64,000 bases of DNA, from positions 9,858,001 through 9,922,000 of the forward strand of contig NZ_CP127295.1 in the NCBI RefSeq assembly GCF_030285665.1. Reading direction: 5' to 3'. Below the pieces are notes generated by a model that was not told the origin of the DNA, made no database searches, and was given only the letters and a program-made list of their open reading frames with translations. This document shows positions 1-8,419 of this stretch, piece by piece. The stretch is from Amycolatopsis mongoliensis. Its GTDB lineage: Bacteria; Actinomycetota; Actinomycetes; Mycobacteriales; Pseudonocardiaceae. Positions within the stretch are counted from its first letter, which is position 1; every line of letters starts with the position of its first letter. The position numbers and the translations under genes were made by a program.

Positions 1-2
1 AC

Positions 3-24
3 CCGGCCGGGCGTGCCCGGCCGG
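3..24 (-). terminator. GC-rich hairpin after the M64 peptidase gene
   Basis: A perfect 10-bp inverted repeat (3-12 with 15-24, CCGGCCGGGC and its complement) starts ten bases past the stop codon of the minus-strand peptidase gene. There is no visible T tract, and the window edge cuts off what follows. It is probably a terminator by position and stem strength only. Confidence 0.45.
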
Positions 25-33
25 CCGCGCTGA

Positions 34-1788
34 TCACGGCAGCAGCGTCACCACGAACGACCGGGTGGGGCCGGTGTTGCCGGCCGCGTCGATCGAGCGG
101 TACTCGACGCGGTGGCGCCCGTAGCCCGGCATGCGCGTCGCGAACGGCGACACCGTCAGGCCGCCGGAGCCGAGGTTGCCGTACGCCAGGCCGTCGATCT
201 CCGTGCCGCGTGTGGTGAACAGGTACGGCGCGTTCGGGTCGGTGGGCCAGCCGTAGTACTTGTGCCAGCCGTCGCCGTCCACGCGGAACTCGGGCAGCCC
301 GTCGGACGGCGTCAGCCGCATCGTGAACGAACCGTGGAAGACGTTGTCCTTCGCGGGCGGCAGCTCGGCCGTCGTGGTCGGGCCGGCCGCGTCGACCGCC
401 CAGGTCAGCGTCGTGCCGCCGGTCGTCGCCGTCAGGGTGTGCGACCCGCGTGACTCCTTCAGGGCGAAGTCGGGGCCGCTCCCGGCCGGCTTCCCGTCGA
501 GGGCCCAGCGGACCTGCGGGATCGAGCCGGTCGGCTCGCCGGTCTCGACGTAGACGACGTCGTGACCGCCGACGGGCTGGGCGGTGGGGGTCGACGCCAC
601 CACCGCCGGGCCGCCGGCGGGCGGGGTGGTCACCGACGTGTCGACGGTCCACGTGCGGGTCGCCGTCGGCCGGACCGCCGGGTCGCGGACGAACGGCGTC
701 GGGTCGGTCACCTTCGCGCTCAGCGTATGCTTGCCGGGCTTCACGTGCGTCTGTCGCAGGTCGAGCGCGTCCGAGCCGCGCACGGGGACGCCGTCGAGGG
801 TCCAGGTGACGTCGAGGCGGTGGTCGGCCGGGTGCATCGTCCGCACCCACACGACGCGGTCGGCGCCGATCGTCCCGGCCTCGGTGCCACCGCTGATGAG
901 CGGCACCTTGGCGGAGATGCGCTGCGTCATCCGTTCCCGGCCGACCTGGTCGAACGCGTAGCCGAGCGTCTTCATCATCGAATGCTCGCTCGGCCGCCAG
1001 ACGCCGGTCTGCGTGTAGAGCCCGCCTTCGAAGCGGCCGATCGTGCCGCCCGACTCGCTGGGCTCGCCCAGCCAGCGCCACCACTTCGCGTGCTGGTCGC
1101 GCATCTGCCGCTCGGTCAGCAGGGTGTGGTGGACCGAGTCCGGCTCGCCGCCTTCGTACGCGCCGCCCGGGACGTTGCGGGCGTAGTAGTCGTACTCGTC
1201 GTCGAGGCCGCCGAGCGAATGGCCCAGTTCGTGGGGCGAGATCAGCGCGGAAAGCGCGTTCCCGCCGGACGCCGTCGCGTAGGTGCCGCCCGCGCCGCCG
1301 TACGTGCCGCTGTTGGCGAGGGCGAGGATCTGCCGGTTGGCGCGGGTGGTGCCGGGCACGAGGTCGGCGTACCGCTGGGCCGCGTCGTCGTCGACGGTCA
1401 GCAGCCGCTGGACGCTCGCGGCGGTGCAGCCACCCCAGAAACCCATGTTCAGCGGGGTGTCCCGGCGTGGTGCGTCGAGCGACGGGTCACAGTCCACACC
1501 GGACTCGGGCGAGGCGATCGACACGGCGTAGACGTTGAAGTAGCTGCGGTAGGACTTGAACGGCTCGAGCGACCACAGGGTGCTGACGTGCCGCTGGACG
1601 TCGGCGAAGAACTTCGGCTGTTCCGCTGCGGTGTAGCCGTCCCCGAGGACGACGAGGGTGAACCGCTGGGCGACGGGCCCGGTCACCTGGACGGCGGTGA
1701 CGCTCGCGGCCGGCTCGGCGGCTTGTGCGGGGGTGGCGATTCCGGCGGCGATCAACAGTGCTGCGGCGAACCCGGCCCACTTCGACAT
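34..1788 (-). CDS. Secreted zinc metallopeptidase, IgA-peptidase M64 family
   Basis: This 584-residue protein is probably a secreted Zn-dependent endopeptidase. Residues 1-24 form a signal peptide (short basic start, Ala/Leu/Ile-rich core, AQAA cleavage region). Residues about 38-290 carry the M64 domain, with HELGHSLGGLDDEY at 186-199. This gives the HExxH zinc ligands plus the following DDEY typical of M64. The C-terminal half, from about 300, is rich in beta strands and Thr/Pro with Ig-like segments such as VTWTLDGVPV and VRWALDGKPAG, so it is probably substrate- or wall-binding. The ATG at 1788 is directly followed by the signal peptide. It is divergent from the lipoprotein gene at 1852 and transcribed toward the window edge. 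The family assignment is firm; the natural substrate is unknown, and the family name does not imply that IgA is cleaved here. Confidence 0.85.
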   Translation of the reverse strand: MSKWAGFAAALLIAAGIATPAQAAEPAASVTAVQVTGPVAQRFTLVVLGDGYTAAEQPKFFADVQRHVSTLWSLEPFKSYRSYFNVYAVSIASPESGVDCDPSLDAPRRDTPLNMGFWGGCTAASVQRLLTVDDDAAQRYADLVPGTTRANRQILALANSGTYGGAGGTYATASGGNALSALISPHELGHSLGGLDDEYDYYARNVPGGAYEGGEPDSVHHTLLTERQMRDQHAKWWRWLGEPSESGGTIGRFEGGLYTQTGVWRPSEHSMMKTLGYAFDQVGRERMTQRISAKVPLISGGTEAGTIGADRVVWVRTMHPADHRLDVTWTLDGVPVRGSDALDLRQTHVKPGKHTLSAKVTDPTPFVRDPAVRPTATRTWTVDTSVTTPPAGGPAVVASTPTAQPVGGHDVVYVETGEPTGSIPQVRWALDGKPAGSGPDFALKESRGSHTLTATTGGTTLTWAVDAAGPTTTAELPPAKDNVFHGSFTMRLTPSDGLPEFRVDGDGWHKYYGWPTDPNAPYLFTTRGTEIDGLAYGNLGSGGLTVSPFATRMPGYGRHRVEYRSIDAAGNTGPTRSFVVTLLP

Positions 1789-1851
1789 CGTCCCGGTCTA
1801 CCGCAGTGCTTTCGCCGCCGGAACCGCCGGAAGTCGGGCTATCCTGCGGGG

Positions 1852-2505
1852 ATGGGGAATCGAGGGGGAATCCTGCCGGCTGTCGGCGCACTGGCCCTGC
1901 TGGCCGCTTGTTCGGCTCCGGCGCCCGCGCCGGTCGCGCAGACCACGACTCCGGCTTCGGCTTCGGCCAAGCCGCCGACGACCGGGCCGTCATCGGACGC
2001 GCCCGCACTGGGCCCGGGGCCGGGCTCGCAGCCGCCGACGACACCGCAGCCACCGCCGCCGAACTCGCCGGCCGAGGTGACGTCGGCCTGCCCGTTCCTG
2101 GGCGTCACCGAATCGAGCGCCACGATGGGCGTCGTCCTGGACGCCTACGCGGTCGAGGAGGCGAAGACCACGCAGCAGGACGCGACGACCTACCACTGCA
2201 CCTACGCCAGCCGGACCGGCGGCCGGCAACTGCTCGACCTGTTCGTCACCGTGGTCCCGGGCACCGGGCAGATCCCATCCCTGGTCACCGCGTGGACCAA
2301 GGACTGCAAGGGCCCGGCCAAACCGATCGGCGGAGTGGCCGGCACCACCCGCACCTGCTCGCTGGACGGCGCCGACTCGGGCGACGTCATGGTGCTGGTG
2401 GTGAAGAAGTCCCACGGCCAGACCCGGCTGGCCGAGCTCTACGTCCGCCCGTTCACCGACGAGGTCTACGCCAAGCTCGCCCAGCTCCTGACCGACCGGC
2501 TGTAA
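1852..2505 (+). CDS. Uncharacterised lipoprotein
   Basis: This 217-residue exported lipoprotein has a short signal sequence ending in the lipobox LLAACS, so Cys is about residue 19. A Pro/Thr/Ser-rich linker (residues 20-75) follows, then a compact domain with CPF and three more cysteines, likely paired as disulfides. The layout resembles actinobacterial DUF3558-type lipoproteins, but I cannot confirm the family. A TATCCT -10-like hexamer (1840-1845) lies six bases before the ATG, which suggests a leaderless transcript. The gene is divergent from the M64 peptidase and converges on the response-regulator gene with a 4-bp gap. Function unknown. Confidence 0.7.
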   Translation: MGNRGGILPAVGALALLAACSAPAPAPVAQTTTPASASAKPPTTGPSSDAPALGPGPGSQPPTTPQPPPPNSPAEVTSACPFLGVTESSATMGVVLDAYAVEEAKTTQQDATTYHCTYASRTGGRQLLDLFVTVVPGTGQIPSLVTAWTKDCKGPAKPIGGVAGTTRTCSLDGADSGDVMVLVVKKSHGQTRLAELYVRPFTDEVYAKLAQLLTDRL

Positions 2506-2509
2506 GCCG

Positions 2510-3178
2510 TTATACGCGGGTGAGCCGGTACCAGACCTCGGGCCGGCCCACCTGGCCGTAGTGCGGCTCCCGGTGCGCCATTCCGTTGTCCGCCAGGTAC
2601 TCCAGGTACCGGCGCGCCGTCACGCGGGAGGCGCCGATCGCGTTCGCCGCCGCGCCCGCGGACAAGCCCTCCGCCGCGCCGGACAGCGCGTCCGTGATCG
2701 CCTCCAGGGTCTGGACGCTCATTCCCTTCGGCAGCGGGGGTTGCTCCGTCGTGCGCAGCGCCCCCAGCGCGCGGTCGATCTCGGCCTGGCCGGTCACCTC
2801 GCCCGACGCGTCGCGGAACTCCGCGTAGCGCTCCAGCTTCTCGCGCAACGTGGCGAACGTGAACGGCTTCAGCAGGTACTGCACCACCCCCACCGACACC
2901 GCGGCCTTCACCAGGCCGAGGTCGCGCGCCGACGTCACGGCGATGACGTCGATCGGCAGGCCGGCCGCGCGCAGGGAGCGGCACACCGCCAGGCCGTGCG
3001 TGTCGGGCAGGTAGAAGTCAAGCAGCACCAGGTCGACCGGCTCGCGTTCGCAGAACCGCAGCGCCTCGCCGCCGGAATGGACGACGCCGGCCACGGAGAA
3101 CCCGGGCAGCCGCTCGACGTAGACGCGGTGCGCCTCGGCGGCCACCGGCTCGTCCTCCACCACCAGCACGCGGATCAC
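2510..3178 (-). CDS. CitB/DcuR-type response regulator
   Basis: This 222-residue cytoplasmic transcription regulator is the partner of the upstream histidine kinase. The receiver domain (residues 1-120) has the acidic pocket E8-D9, phospho-acceptor D54 (LVLLDFYLPD) and K104 (LLKPF). A helix-turn-helix region near 160-200 (ANAIGASRVTARRYLEYL) matches the CitB/DcuR/DpiA branch rather than OmpR or NarL. The GTG start overlaps the kinase stop as GTGA, so the two are translationally coupled. The divergent dctA gene makes control of C4-dicarboxylate uptake the obvious inference. This family answers to citrate, malate or succinate in other bacteria; the ligand here is unknown. Confidence 0.88.
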   Translation of the reverse strand: MIRVLVVEDEPVAAEAHRVYVERLPGFSVAGVVHSGGEALRFCEREPVDLVLLDFYLPDTHGLAVCRSLRAAGLPIDVIAVTSARDLGLVKAAVSVGVVQYLLKPFTFATLREKLERYAEFRDASGEVTGQAEIDRALGALRTTEQPPLPKGMSVQTLEAITDALSGAAEGLSAGAAANAIGASRVTARRYLEYLADNGMAHREPHYGQVGRPEVWYRLTRV

Positions 3179-4749
3179 CGGTCCGCCTCCTGCCGCGGCA
3201 GCCGCACGGTGAACACCGCGCCGCCGTCCCGTCCGAGGTCGACTGTGCCGCCGTAGCGGCGCACCGCCTGCCCGACGAGCGCGAGGCCGAGCCCGTGGCC
3301 GTCCTCCGCCTTCGTCGACCAGCCGCGGCGGAAGATGTCGGCGTCTTCGGGGACGCCGGGCCCGCTGTCGGTGACGCGCAGCAGCAGCCCGCCGTCCTCG
3401 GACCGGGCGGTGACGACGACCGCCGGCTTGCCACCGCCGCGCACAGCCGCGTCGATGCCGTTGTCGATGAGGTTGCCGAGGATGGTCACCAGGTCGCGGG
3501 CGGCGATCCCGAGCGAGGCGTCGTCGATCACCGTGTCCGGGGTGACGGTGAGCTCGACCCCGCGTTCGCTCGCCTCGGCGGCCTTTCCCAGCAGCAGCGC
3601 GGCGAGCACCGGCTCGGCGACGGCGCCGACGACGCGGTCGGTCAGCTCCTGGGCGAGCGCGAGCTCGGCAGTCGCGAACTCGACGGCCTGCTCGGGTTTG
3701 CCGATCTCCACCAGGGAAACGACGGTGTGCAGCCGGTTCGCCGCCTCGTGCGCCTGCGACCGCAGCGCCTCCGCCAGCCCGCGGGCGGTGGTCAGCTCCC
3801 CGGTCAGCGTCTGCAGTTCCGTGTGGTCGCGCAGGACGACGACGGTGCCCTGGGAGCGGCCGCCCGAGCGGACGGCGGTCGTGCTGACCAGCAGCACGCG
3901 CGCGTCGGTCAGGTGCAGTTCCTCGGCCCGGTTCTCGGCCGACGCGAACGCTTGCGCCAGCTCGTCCGGCAGGCCCAGCGACGCCAGCTCGCGCCCGACC
4001 GGGTCGGCGTCGAGACCGAGGAGCGTGCGCGCGCCGTCATTGCAGAGCCGGATCCGCCCGTCCCGGCCGACGAGCAGCACGCCTTCGCGCACCGAGTGCA
4101 GCACGGCTTCGTGGTACTCGAACAGGTTGCTCAGCTCGTCGGGCGCGACCCCGCGGGTCTGGCGCCGCAGCCGGGCGCTGATCAGCCAGCCGCCCAGCGC
4201 CCCGACCAGCAGCACCGCGCCGGCGACGCCGAACAGCGGCCAGAGCCGTTCGCGCAGCTCGGCCGAGATCGCCGCGACGGTGATCCCGACCGCGACCAGC
4301 GCGACCACCCGCTGCCCCGGCCCGAACACCGGCACGACCGTCCGGACCGACGGGCCGAGCGAGCCGGTGTAGGTCTCGGTGTAGTCCAGCCCGCGCTGTG
4401 CCTGTTCGATCGTCCCGATGTAGTGCTGGCCGATCAGCGCCGGGGTCGGGTGGGTGTAGCGGATCCCGGCCGGGCTCATGATCGTGATGAAGTCGACGTG
4501 GGTGTGGGCCTGCACCCGCAACGCGAACGGCTGCAGCGTGGCGCTCGGGTTCGCCGTCGCCGCCGCGGCGGCGACGGTCGGCGCGTCCGCCACCGCCAGG
4601 GCGATCGCCCGGACCTGGTCGCGCGCGTTCTCGTTCACCGCCCGCGACGCGTCCAGGTACGCGAACGTGATCCCGGCGCCGGCGAGCACGCAGAGCACCA
4701 CCAGCTGCAGCACGAGCAGCTGACGGGCCAGGCTCCAGCGGGACCGCAT
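3175..4749 (-). CDS. CitA/DcuS-type sensor histidine kinase
   Basis: This is a 524-residue membrane sensor. TM1 is about residues 10-33, followed by an extracytoplasmic PAS-like (sCache) ligand domain (about 35-170) and TM2 (about 172-195). A cytoplasmic PAS domain comes next. The dimerisation helix holds the phospho-acceptor His in SQAHEAANRLH, the CitA/DcuS form of the H box. The ATPase domain has the N box NLIDNGIDAA and G boxes DSGPGVP and GHGLGLAL. I chose the ATG at 4749 because GAGGAGG stands correctly before it; an upstream in-frame start at 4836 would add a Cys/Arg-rich tail with no family counterpart. The gene is coupled to the regulator by GTGA and divergent from dctA, the probable target of the pair. 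Confidence 0.9.
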   Translation of the reverse strand: MRSRWSLARQLLVLQLVVLCVLAGAGITFAYLDASRAVNENARDQVRAIALAVADAPTVAAAAATANPSATLQPFALRVQAHTHVDFITIMSPAGIRYTHPTPALIGQHYIGTIEQAQRGLDYTETYTGSLGPSVRTVVPVFGPGQRVVALVAVGITVAAISAELRERLWPLFGVAGAVLLVGALGGWLISARLRRQTRGVAPDELSNLFEYHEAVLHSVREGVLLVGRDGRIRLCNDGARTLLGLDADPVGRELASLGLPDELAQAFASAENRAEELHLTDARVLLVSTTAVRSGGRSQGTVVVLRDHTELQTLTGELTTARGLAEALRSQAHEAANRLHTVVSLVEIGKPEQAVEFATAELALAQELTDRVVGAVAEPVLAALLLGKAAEASERGVELTVTPDTVIDDASLGIAARDLVTILGNLIDNGIDAAVRGGGKPAVVVTARSEDGGLLLRVTDSGPGVPEDADIFRRGWSTKAEDGHGLGLALVGQAVRRYGGTVDLGRDGGAVFTVRLPRQEADR

Positions 4750-4907
4750 CGTCGGGGGCACCTCCTCATACCAGCACACGCGCTCCTCCGATGTCCGAAG
4801 GGGACGGTCCGGCCGCCGCGCGAACTCAATGAACACAAGTGAGCCGGATCACCGGAGTGCGCCTACAGTGTGCCGCAACCTGGAACACCCCTGAGCTGGA
4901 GGCAACG

Positions 4908-6266
4908 GTGCCGACCCCACCGACCACCGAGGACACCCCGCGCAAGCGGGACAAGACCCACTACCTGTACCTGGCCGTGATCGTGGCGGTCGCGCTCGGG
5001 ATCCTGGTGGGCTTCCTCTTCCCCGGCTTCGCCAAGGGCCTCAAGCCCCTCGGCGACGGCTTCGTCAACCTGATCAAGATGATGATCACGCCGATCATCT
5101 TCTGCACCATCGTCATCGGCGTCGGCTCGGTCGCGAAGGCGGCCAAGGTCGGCAAAGTCGGTCTGATGGCGTTGTTCTACTTCATCATCATGTCGACCTT
5201 CGCCTTGGCGATCGGCCTGGTCGTCGGCAACATCCTGCACCCGGGCACCGGCCTGCACCTCAACCCGGCCGACGTGAAGAGCGTCCAGAAGTCCGCCGGC
5301 GGCGCCGAAGGCCCGGTCGACTTCCTGCTCGGCATCATCCCCAAGACCCTCGTGTCCGCCTTCACCGAGGGCGAAGTCCTGCAGACGCTGCTGGTCGCGC
5401 TGCTCGTCGGGTTCGCGCTGCAGAAGCTCGGCCCGAAGGGCACCCCGATCCTGCGCGGCATCGAGCACATCCAGCGGCTGGTCTTCCGGATCCTGGCGAT
5501 GATCATGTGGGCCGCCCCGGTCGGCGCGTTCGGCGCCATCGCCGCGGTGGTCGGCGCGACCGGCTGGGCCGCGCTGAAGAGCCTCGCGGTGATCATGATC
5601 GGGTTCTACGCGACCTGCCTGGTGTTCGTGTTCGTGATCCTCGGGATCGTGCTGTGGCTCGGCGCCCGCGTCTACATCTGGCACCTGCTGCGCTACCTCG
5701 GCCGCGAGTTCCTGCTGATCCTCTCGACGTCGTCGTCGGAGTCGGCGCTGCCGCGGCTGATCGCGAAGATGGAGCACGTCGGCGTGAGCAAGTCCGTCGT
5801 CGGCATCACGGTGCCGACCGGCTACTCGTTCAACCTGGACGGCACCGCGATCTACCTCACCATGGCGACGCTGTTCATCGCCGCCGCGCAGGACGCACCC
5901 CTGTCGATCGGAGCGCAGATCGGCCTGCTCGCGTTCATGATCATCGCGTCGAAGGGCGCCGCTGGCGTCAGCGGCTCGGGCATCGCGACCCTGGCGAGCG
6001 GCCTGCAGTCGCACCGGCCGGAGCTGGTCAACGGCGTCGGCTTCATCCTCGGCATCGACCGGTTCATGTCGGAGGCCCGCGCGCTGACGAACTTCGCCGG
6101 CAACGCCGTGGCGACCGTCCTCATCGGAAACTGGACGAAGGAGTTCGACCGGGAGAAGGCTCAGCGGGTCTTCGCCGGGCACGATCCGTTCGACGAGGCC
6201 ACCATGCTCGACGACGACGCCCACGGCGCGAAAACCGAGCCGGAAGCCGAAAAAATTCCGGTCTGA
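4908..6266 (+). CDS. dctA: C4-dicarboxylate:cation symporter, DctA family
   Basis: This 452-residue inner-membrane secondary transporter belongs to the DAACS/DctA (glutamate/dicarboxylate symporter) family. It imports succinate, fumarate or malate with H+ or Na+. It has eight or more membrane segments, the re-entrant serine-rich hairpin STSSSESALPRL, and the substrate/cation motifs PTGYSFNLDGTAIY and GAAGVSGSGIATLA. The GTG at 4908 is chosen because CTGGAGG lies six bases upstream; the longer frame from 4839 adds 23 residues with no family match. The gene is divergent from the CitA/DcuS-type system, with about 160 bp of shared control region. The C-terminal tail is charged and ends shortly after HDPFDEAT. 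Family is certain; substrate is inferred. Confidence 0.92.
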   Translation: MPTPPTTEDTPRKRDKTHYLYLAVIVAVALGILVGFLFPGFAKGLKPLGDGFVNLIKMMITPIIFCTIVIGVGSVAKAAKVGKVGLMALFYFIIMSTFALAIGLVVGNILHPGTGLHLNPADVKSVQKSAGGAEGPVDFLLGIIPKTLVSAFTEGEVLQTLLVALLVGFALQKLGPKGTPILRGIEHIQRLVFRILAMIMWAAPVGAFGAIAAVVGATGWAALKSLAVIMIGFYATCLVFVFVILGIVLWLGARVYIWHLLRYLGREFLLILSTSSSESALPRLIAKMEHVGVSKSVVGITVPTGYSFNLDGTAIYLTMATLFIAAAQDAPLSIGAQIGLLAFMIIASKGAAGVSGSGIATLASGLQSHRPELVNGVGFILGIDRFMSEARALTNFAGNAVATVLIGNWTKEFDREKAQRVFAGHDPFDEATMLDDDAHGAKTEPEAEKIPV

Positions 6267-6310
6267 CCCACGACGTTCGTGCTCACGCCCCCGCTGAGCA
6301 CGAGCCACGC

Positions 6311-6349
6311 GGGCCGCGGTGCGAGTTCCCCGACTTCGCACCGCGGCCC
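6311..6349. terminator. Convergent hairpin terminator between dctA and hxlR-type gene
   Basis: A perfect 14-bp stem (6311-6324 with 6336-6349) with an 11-base loop is followed by GTTTCC on the plus strand. It lies between the 3' ends of two convergent genes and can serve both strands. Confidence 0.85.
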
Positions 6350-6376
6350 GTTTCCATGTCCGCTTCCGTGTCCGCT

Positions 6377-6778
6377 TCAGGAGGCGGCTTTGCCGTCGTA
6401 GACGACGCGCGCGGCGGCGATCGACTCCCGATGCCGCTCCGCCCAGCCGAGCAGGCCGTTCAACGACTGGTACAGCTCCTTCGCCATCGGCGTGGCTTCG
6501 TACTCCACGCGCGGCGGGACCGTCGGGTAGATCGTGCGGACCAGGAGGCCGTCGCGCTCGAGGTTGCGCAGGGTCAGCGTCAGCATCCGGCGGCTGATCC
6601 CTTCGACCGAGCGCTCCAGCTCGGTGAACCGCACCGGGCCGCGCGTCGCCTCCAGGAGGATGCCGATCGCCCACTTGCCGCTGATCCGGTTGATGACCTC
6701 GAGCACCGTGCAGACGTCGAGTTTTTCCGGGTCGATCTCGGTGACCTGGACGGGTACATCGATGTTCCCCTGGGACAT
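6377..6778 (-). CDS. HxlR-family transcriptional regulator
   Basis: This 133-residue winged-helix repressor or activator has the HxlR core at residues 20-110: CTVLEVINRISGKWAIGIL, then FTELERSVEGISRRMLT, then RNLERDGLLVRTIYPTVPP. There is a single Cys at about residue 22, the position used for redox or aldehyde sensing in HypR/YodB-like relatives. The ATG at 6778 is preferred over one eight codons upstream because GGAAGGAGG lies seven bases before it. The gene is divergent from the MFS exporter at 6884, and an inverted repeat in the gap (6820-6842) is a likely operator. Probable job: control of the exporter and of its own gene in response to a reactive or toxic compound. Confidence 0.88.
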   Translation of the reverse strand: MSQGNIDVPVQVTEIDPEKLDVCTVLEVINRISGKWAIGILLEATRGPVRFTELERSVEGISRRMLTLTLRNLERDGLLVRTIYPTVPPRVEYEATPMAKELYQSLNGLLGWAERHRESIAAARVVYDGKAAS

Positions 6779-6819
6779 GAAAGTGCCTCCTTCCCGGCGC
6801 ACCCATGGTCACACATGAT

Positions 6820-6842
6820 GGGCACTGTTACAAGAAGTGCCC
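6820..6842. promoter_or_regulatory. Candidate HxlR operator
   Basis: GGGCACT (6820-6826) and AGTGCCC (6836-6842) form a perfect 7-9-7 inverted repeat in the 105-bp gap between the divergent regulator and exporter genes. A further half-site-like AAGTGCC lies at 6781-6787, just upstream of the hxlR-type start. Dyads around GGCACT are plausible for this family; binding is inferred. Confidence 0.6.
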
Positions 6843-6883
6843 TGGCAACGACCAGGTGGAACACTCGACTGGAGGGGCCTGAC

Positions 6884-8308
6884 ATGGCCGAGAACCACCC
6901 CACCCGCTCCCGCGGCCTCGCACTGGCGGTGCTGTGCGCCGCGTCGCTGATGGTCGTGCTCGACAGCAGCATCGTCGCGGTGGCGCTGCCCGCCATCCAG
7001 GCCGACCTCGGCTTCAAGCCCGCCGGGCTCGCCTGGGTCGTCACGGCGTACCTGGTCGCCTTCGGTGGCCTGCTCCTGATCTCCGGACGGCTCGGCGACC
7101 TGTTCGGCCGCCGCCGCGTCTTCCTCGGCGGGCTCGGCCTGTTCACGACGGCGTCGCTCGTGGCCGGGCTGGCCACCGACGCCGGCGTGCTCGTCGTCTC
7201 GCGGTTCGCGCAGGGCGTCGGCGGCGCGCTCGCGTCGGCCGTCGTGCTCGGCATGATCGTCACGATGTACCCCGAGCCGCGGGCCCGCGCGAAGGCGATC
7301 GGGGTGTACAGCTTCACGCAGGCCGCGGGCGCGTCGATCGGGCTCATCGCGGGCGGCGCGCTGACGCAGGCGCTGAGCTGGCACTGGACGTTCTTCGTCA
7401 ACCTGCCGATCGGCGTGGTCGCGCTGGTGCTGGCGGTCCGCGTGGTCGAGGCCGACCGCGGCCCGGGCCTGCGGGCCGGCCTGGACGTGCTCGGCGCGGT
7501 GCTGGTCACCGCCGCGGTGATGCTCGGCGTGTACGGGATTTCGTCCTACGCCTGGGGTGCGCTGGTCGCGGCCGCCGTGCTGCTGGCCGCGTTCGTGGTG
7601 CGGCAGGCGAAGGCGCGCACGCCGCTGCTGCCGTTGCGGCTGTTCCGGATCCGCGCGGTGACCGGCGCGAACCTGGTGATGGTGCTGATGGTCGCCGGGA
7701 TGCTGGGCTTCCAGTTCGTCACCGCGTTGTACCTGCAGCAGGTGCTGGGCCTCGACGCGCTGCGGACCGGCGTCGCGTTCCTGCCGGTGCCGCTGGTGAT
7801 CGCGGTGGCGTCGCTCGGGTTCGCGGACAAGCTGGCGGCGCGGTTGGGGCCGCGGACGGTGCTGCTGTCCGGACTGGGCCTGGTCATCGTAGGCCTGCTG
7901 CTGCTCACGCGAGTCTCGGTCGCGGGTTCCTACTTCGCCGACGTCCTGCCGCCGCTGCTGGTGATGGGCCTCGGCGCGGGCGCGGCCATCCCGGCGCTGA
8001 TGGGGCTGGCGATGTCGGACGTCGCCGCGGCCGACGCGGGCGTGGCGTCCGGCCTGATCAACACGACCCAGCAGGTGGGCGCGGCGCTGGGCACGGCGGT
8101 GCTGGCTTCCCTCGCCGCCTCCCGGACCGCGAGCCTCGGCTCGGCGGACCACCGCGAGGCACTGGCGGCGGGGTTCCGGCTGGCGTACGGGGTCAGCGCG
8201 GGCTTCCTGATCGCAGCGGTCGCCCTGGGAGCGGGGGTACTGGCCCGCCGCCCCCGCCCGACCGCACTTCCCGCGGAACCCGAGGTCTGCGTCGCCGGTC
8301 AGGCGTGA
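6884..8308 (+). CDS. MFS drug-efflux transporter, DHA2 (14-TM) family
   Basis: This 474-residue inner-membrane proton antiporter has about 14 membrane segments. MFS motif A is seen as GRLGDLFGRRRVF, motif B/C-type glycines as SFTQAAGASIGLIAGGAL, and the DHA2 N-terminal signature as LDSSIVAVALPAI. The ATG is preceded by GGAGGGG at a good distance. It is divergent from the HxlR regulator, its probable controller. Likely substrates are hydrophobic antibiotics or quaternary cations; none can be named. The TGA stop falls inside the first copy of the repeat cluster at 8304-8419. Confidence 0.9.
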   Translation: MAENHPTRSRGLALAVLCAASLMVVLDSSIVAVALPAIQADLGFKPAGLAWVVTAYLVAFGGLLLISGRLGDLFGRRRVFLGGLGLFTTASLVAGLATDAGVLVVSRFAQGVGGALASAVVLGMIVTMYPEPRARAKAIGVYSFTQAAGASIGLIAGGALTQALSWHWTFFVNLPIGVVALVLAVRVVEADRGPGLRAGLDVLGAVLVTAAVMLGVYGISSYAWGALVAAAVLLAAFVVRQAKARTPLLPLRLFRIRAVTGANLVMVLMVAGMLGFQFVTALYLQQVLGLDALRTGVAFLPVPLVIAVASLGFADKLAARLGPRTVLLSGLGLVIVGLLLLTRVSVAGSYFADVLPPLLVMGLGAGAAIPALMGLAMSDVAAADAGVASGLINTTQQVGAALGTAVLASLAASRTASLGSADHREALAAGFRLAYGVSAGFLIAAVALGAGVLARRPRPTALPAEPEVCVAGQA

Positions 8309-8419
8309 TCCAGAAGCCGACACGCGTGATCAGAGGGTCGACACACGTGATTGAAGGGTCGACACGGCTTCCTCGGCCGTGTCGACCCTTCAATCACGCG
8401 AGTTGGCGTTCTGATCACG
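8304..8419. repeat. Five-copy 21-nt repeat cluster forming a 23-bp hairpin, containing both convergent stop codons
   Basis: Three direct 21-nt units start at 8304, 8325 and 8346, each beginning CGTGAT. Two inverted units end at 8398 and 8419. The third unit and the first inverted unit make a perfect 23-bp stem (8346-8368 with 8376-8398) around a 7-base loop. The TGA stop of the MFS gene (8306-8308) and the TGA stop of the convergent SRPBCC gene (8415-8417) each lie within the CGTGATC of the outermost unit. It should act as a bidirectional terminator; its unit structure suggests amplification of a repeat family. Confidence 0.85.
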
